Below are positions 32,992 to 33,960 of a DNA stretch of 33,960 nt, piece after piece. The stretch is taken from NCBI RefSeq assembly GCF_018860705.1, contig NZ_JAHKQA010000047.1, positions 262,113 to 296,072 of the forward strand, written 5' to 3'. The DNA is from Citreicella sp. C3M06 (GTDB lineage: Bacteria; Pseudomonadota; Alphaproteobacteria; Rhodobacterales; Rhodobacteraceae). The position numbers and the translations under genes were made by a program. A model generated the notes under the pieces. It did not search any database. It was given only the letters and a program-made list of their open reading frames with translations, and had not been told where the DNA came from. Positions within the stretch are counted from its first letter, which is position 1. Each line of letters starts with the position of its first letter.

Positions 32992-33947
32992 ATCGGAACG
33001 TTGTATCCGATCGCGCTGATCGCGGCGGTCTATCTGGCGGGCCCCAACACCCGGCGCGTCAAGCGGGCGCTGTTCGGCCTGTTCGAGGGCGCTGTCAGCA
33101 AGGACGTGGTGAGCCGGGCCTGGCGGAAGGTGAAGGTGGACTGGGACGCGTGGTGCGCGCGCAGCCTGGCCGATGAGGACATCGTCCGGCTCATTCTGGA
33201 CGGCACCGTGGTCAAGACCAGGCTGGACCGGAAGGCCACGAACATCTCGGTGCTGGCCGCGATCGGGGTGCGCCGCCCCTCTCGTGACATCGCGTTCCGC
33301 GATGCACTGCCGGGCAGTGGACGGGCAGAAGGTGCTGCTTTCGATCAGGAACAGGGGGGGCGAGAGCCCTGCAGCCTGGAGCCAGTTCCTGTCCGACCTC
33401 GATGCGCGCGGCCTGCGACGACCCGAATTCGTCATCGTTGACGGCGCTCCGGGCCTCGAAGCCGCCCTGGTTGCGCTCGGGGGCGAGGACCTGCCGATCC
33501 AGCGCTGCACGGTTCACACGCACCGCAACCTGCTCGGCCATGCCCCCAGGCGCCTGCATGACGAACTCACCGAGGACTACCGCGACATGATATATGCCGA
33601 CACCGCTGACGGGGTGGAGCTCCGGCGGAAGATGTTCCTGCGCAAGTGGCGCCTCAAGTGCCGCGCGCTCGCCGACAGCCTGGAAGACGCGGGCGACCGG
33701 TTCTTCAGCTTCACCCGGCTCGATCCGTCGCAATGGAAATCGGCCCGCACCACCAACGCGATAGAGCGACTGAACGAGGAATTCCGCCGCCGGATCAAGA
33801 CACAGACCGTGCTGCCCCTGCGCCGAGACGGCGCCGATGCTGCTCTGGGCGCTGTTGGCCTCTGGTCAGATCCATATGCACAGGGTTGACGTATGGGAAA
33901 CATTCTCTCAGCCCCTCGAGCCGATATCCCTTGACCTCGCTGCCTAG
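32992..33947 (+). pseudogene. IS256-family transposase remnant, hit by micro-element and a 1-bp frameshift
   Basis: The plus strand reads MEIGTLYPIALIAAVYLAGP, NTRRVKRALFGLFEGAVSKD, ARSLADEDIVRLILDGTVVK and NISVLAAIGVRR. The frame then breaks at the micro-element (33277-33319). It resumes in another frame with DGQKVLLSIRNRGGES, EFVIVDGAPGLEAAL and QWKSARTTNAIERLNEEFRR. The order is that of an IS256-type transposase, with catalytic residues in LILDG, FVIVDG and ERLNEE. Near 33820 one extra C shifts the frame, after which the usual end (MLLWALLASGQI, VDVWETFSQPLEP, stop at 33947) is still readable. The N-terminal part is absent or unrecognised. It is a different subgroup from the IS256 remnant at 12.1-12.7 kb. 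Confidence 0.85.
33277..33319 (+). repeat. Micro-element copy E (43 bp), one extra base pair in the hairpin
   Basis: Head CCCTCTC, outer arms GTG and CAC, bulged A, inner arms CATCGCG and CGCGATG around TTC, tail TGCCGGGCAGTG. The 2-bp length gain over the 41-bp copies is exactly one added base pair. It lies between CGC and GAC, splitting GVRR from DGQKVLL. Confidence 0.9.
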
Positions 33948-33960
33948 GGTCAGGATGCAT

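Noticed and set aside
1-33960. tRNA, rRNA, prophage, plasmid origin, CRISPR-Cas
   Set aside because: No cloverleaf, rRNA block, phage structural gene, replication gene or repeat-spacer array was recognised.

Overview
The window is GC-rich DNA from an alphaproteobacterium, most likely a Rhodobacteraceae member. This is an inference from codon and GC usage, the Zur/ZnuABC arrangement, and the IS families present. It has three parts: a zinc-homeostasis island (about 0.6-11.1 kb), an insertion-sequence graveyard (1-0.6 kb, 11.2-15.2 kb and 33.0-33.9 kb), and a cell-surface/secretion module (15.3-32.6 kb).

Zinc island. A divergent pair, znuA (minus) and zur-znuC-znuB (plus), encodes a high-affinity zinc importer and its repressor. 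Two further minus-strand operons each start behind a Zur-like 12-mer and each carry a COG0523/ZigA-type GTPase (2845-4056 and 9926-11074). The first operon is chained by ATGA overlaps: small ORF, zigA, DUF6525-like gene, then a decayed nickel/peptide-type ABC transporter (binding protein plus two permeases). The second GTPase gene is followed by a gutted threonyl-tRNA synthetase paralog and an intact small SnoaL/NTF2-like gene. Between them lie a decayed zinc alcohol dehydrogenase and a GlxA-type regulator with an internal deletion. The core zinc uptake genes are intact; the accessory genes around them are dying.

IS graveyard and main discovery. Fragments of IS5-, IS256-, IS110- and IS66-type transposases are stacked together, and none is intact. 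Eight clear copies and one degraded copy of a tiny element, 38-43 bp when intact, interrupt these transposase genes in both orientations. The element has a fixed head (CCCTCTC), a hairpin with a 3-nt loop, and a fixed tail (TGCCGGGCAGTG). Hairpin arms differ between copies but the changes are mostly compensatory, and one copy is 2 bp longer because it has one extra base pair. The reconstructed empty site is C^GAC or close to it, so insertions often fall just before conserved Asp codons, including two catalytic DDE aspartates. I found no clear copy in the non-IS DNA of the window.

Surface module. A plus-strand 921-aa regulator (winged-helix DNA-binding domain, ATPase, helical C-terminus) diverges from a minus-strand series: a TpsB/FhaC-type outer-membrane transporter, a 997-aa six-haem cytochrome, a secreted serine beta-lactamase-like hydrolase, and a 2,623-aa glycine-rich autotransporter. 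Spacing and shared direction suggest one surface programme, but terminator-like hairpins separate some of the genes.
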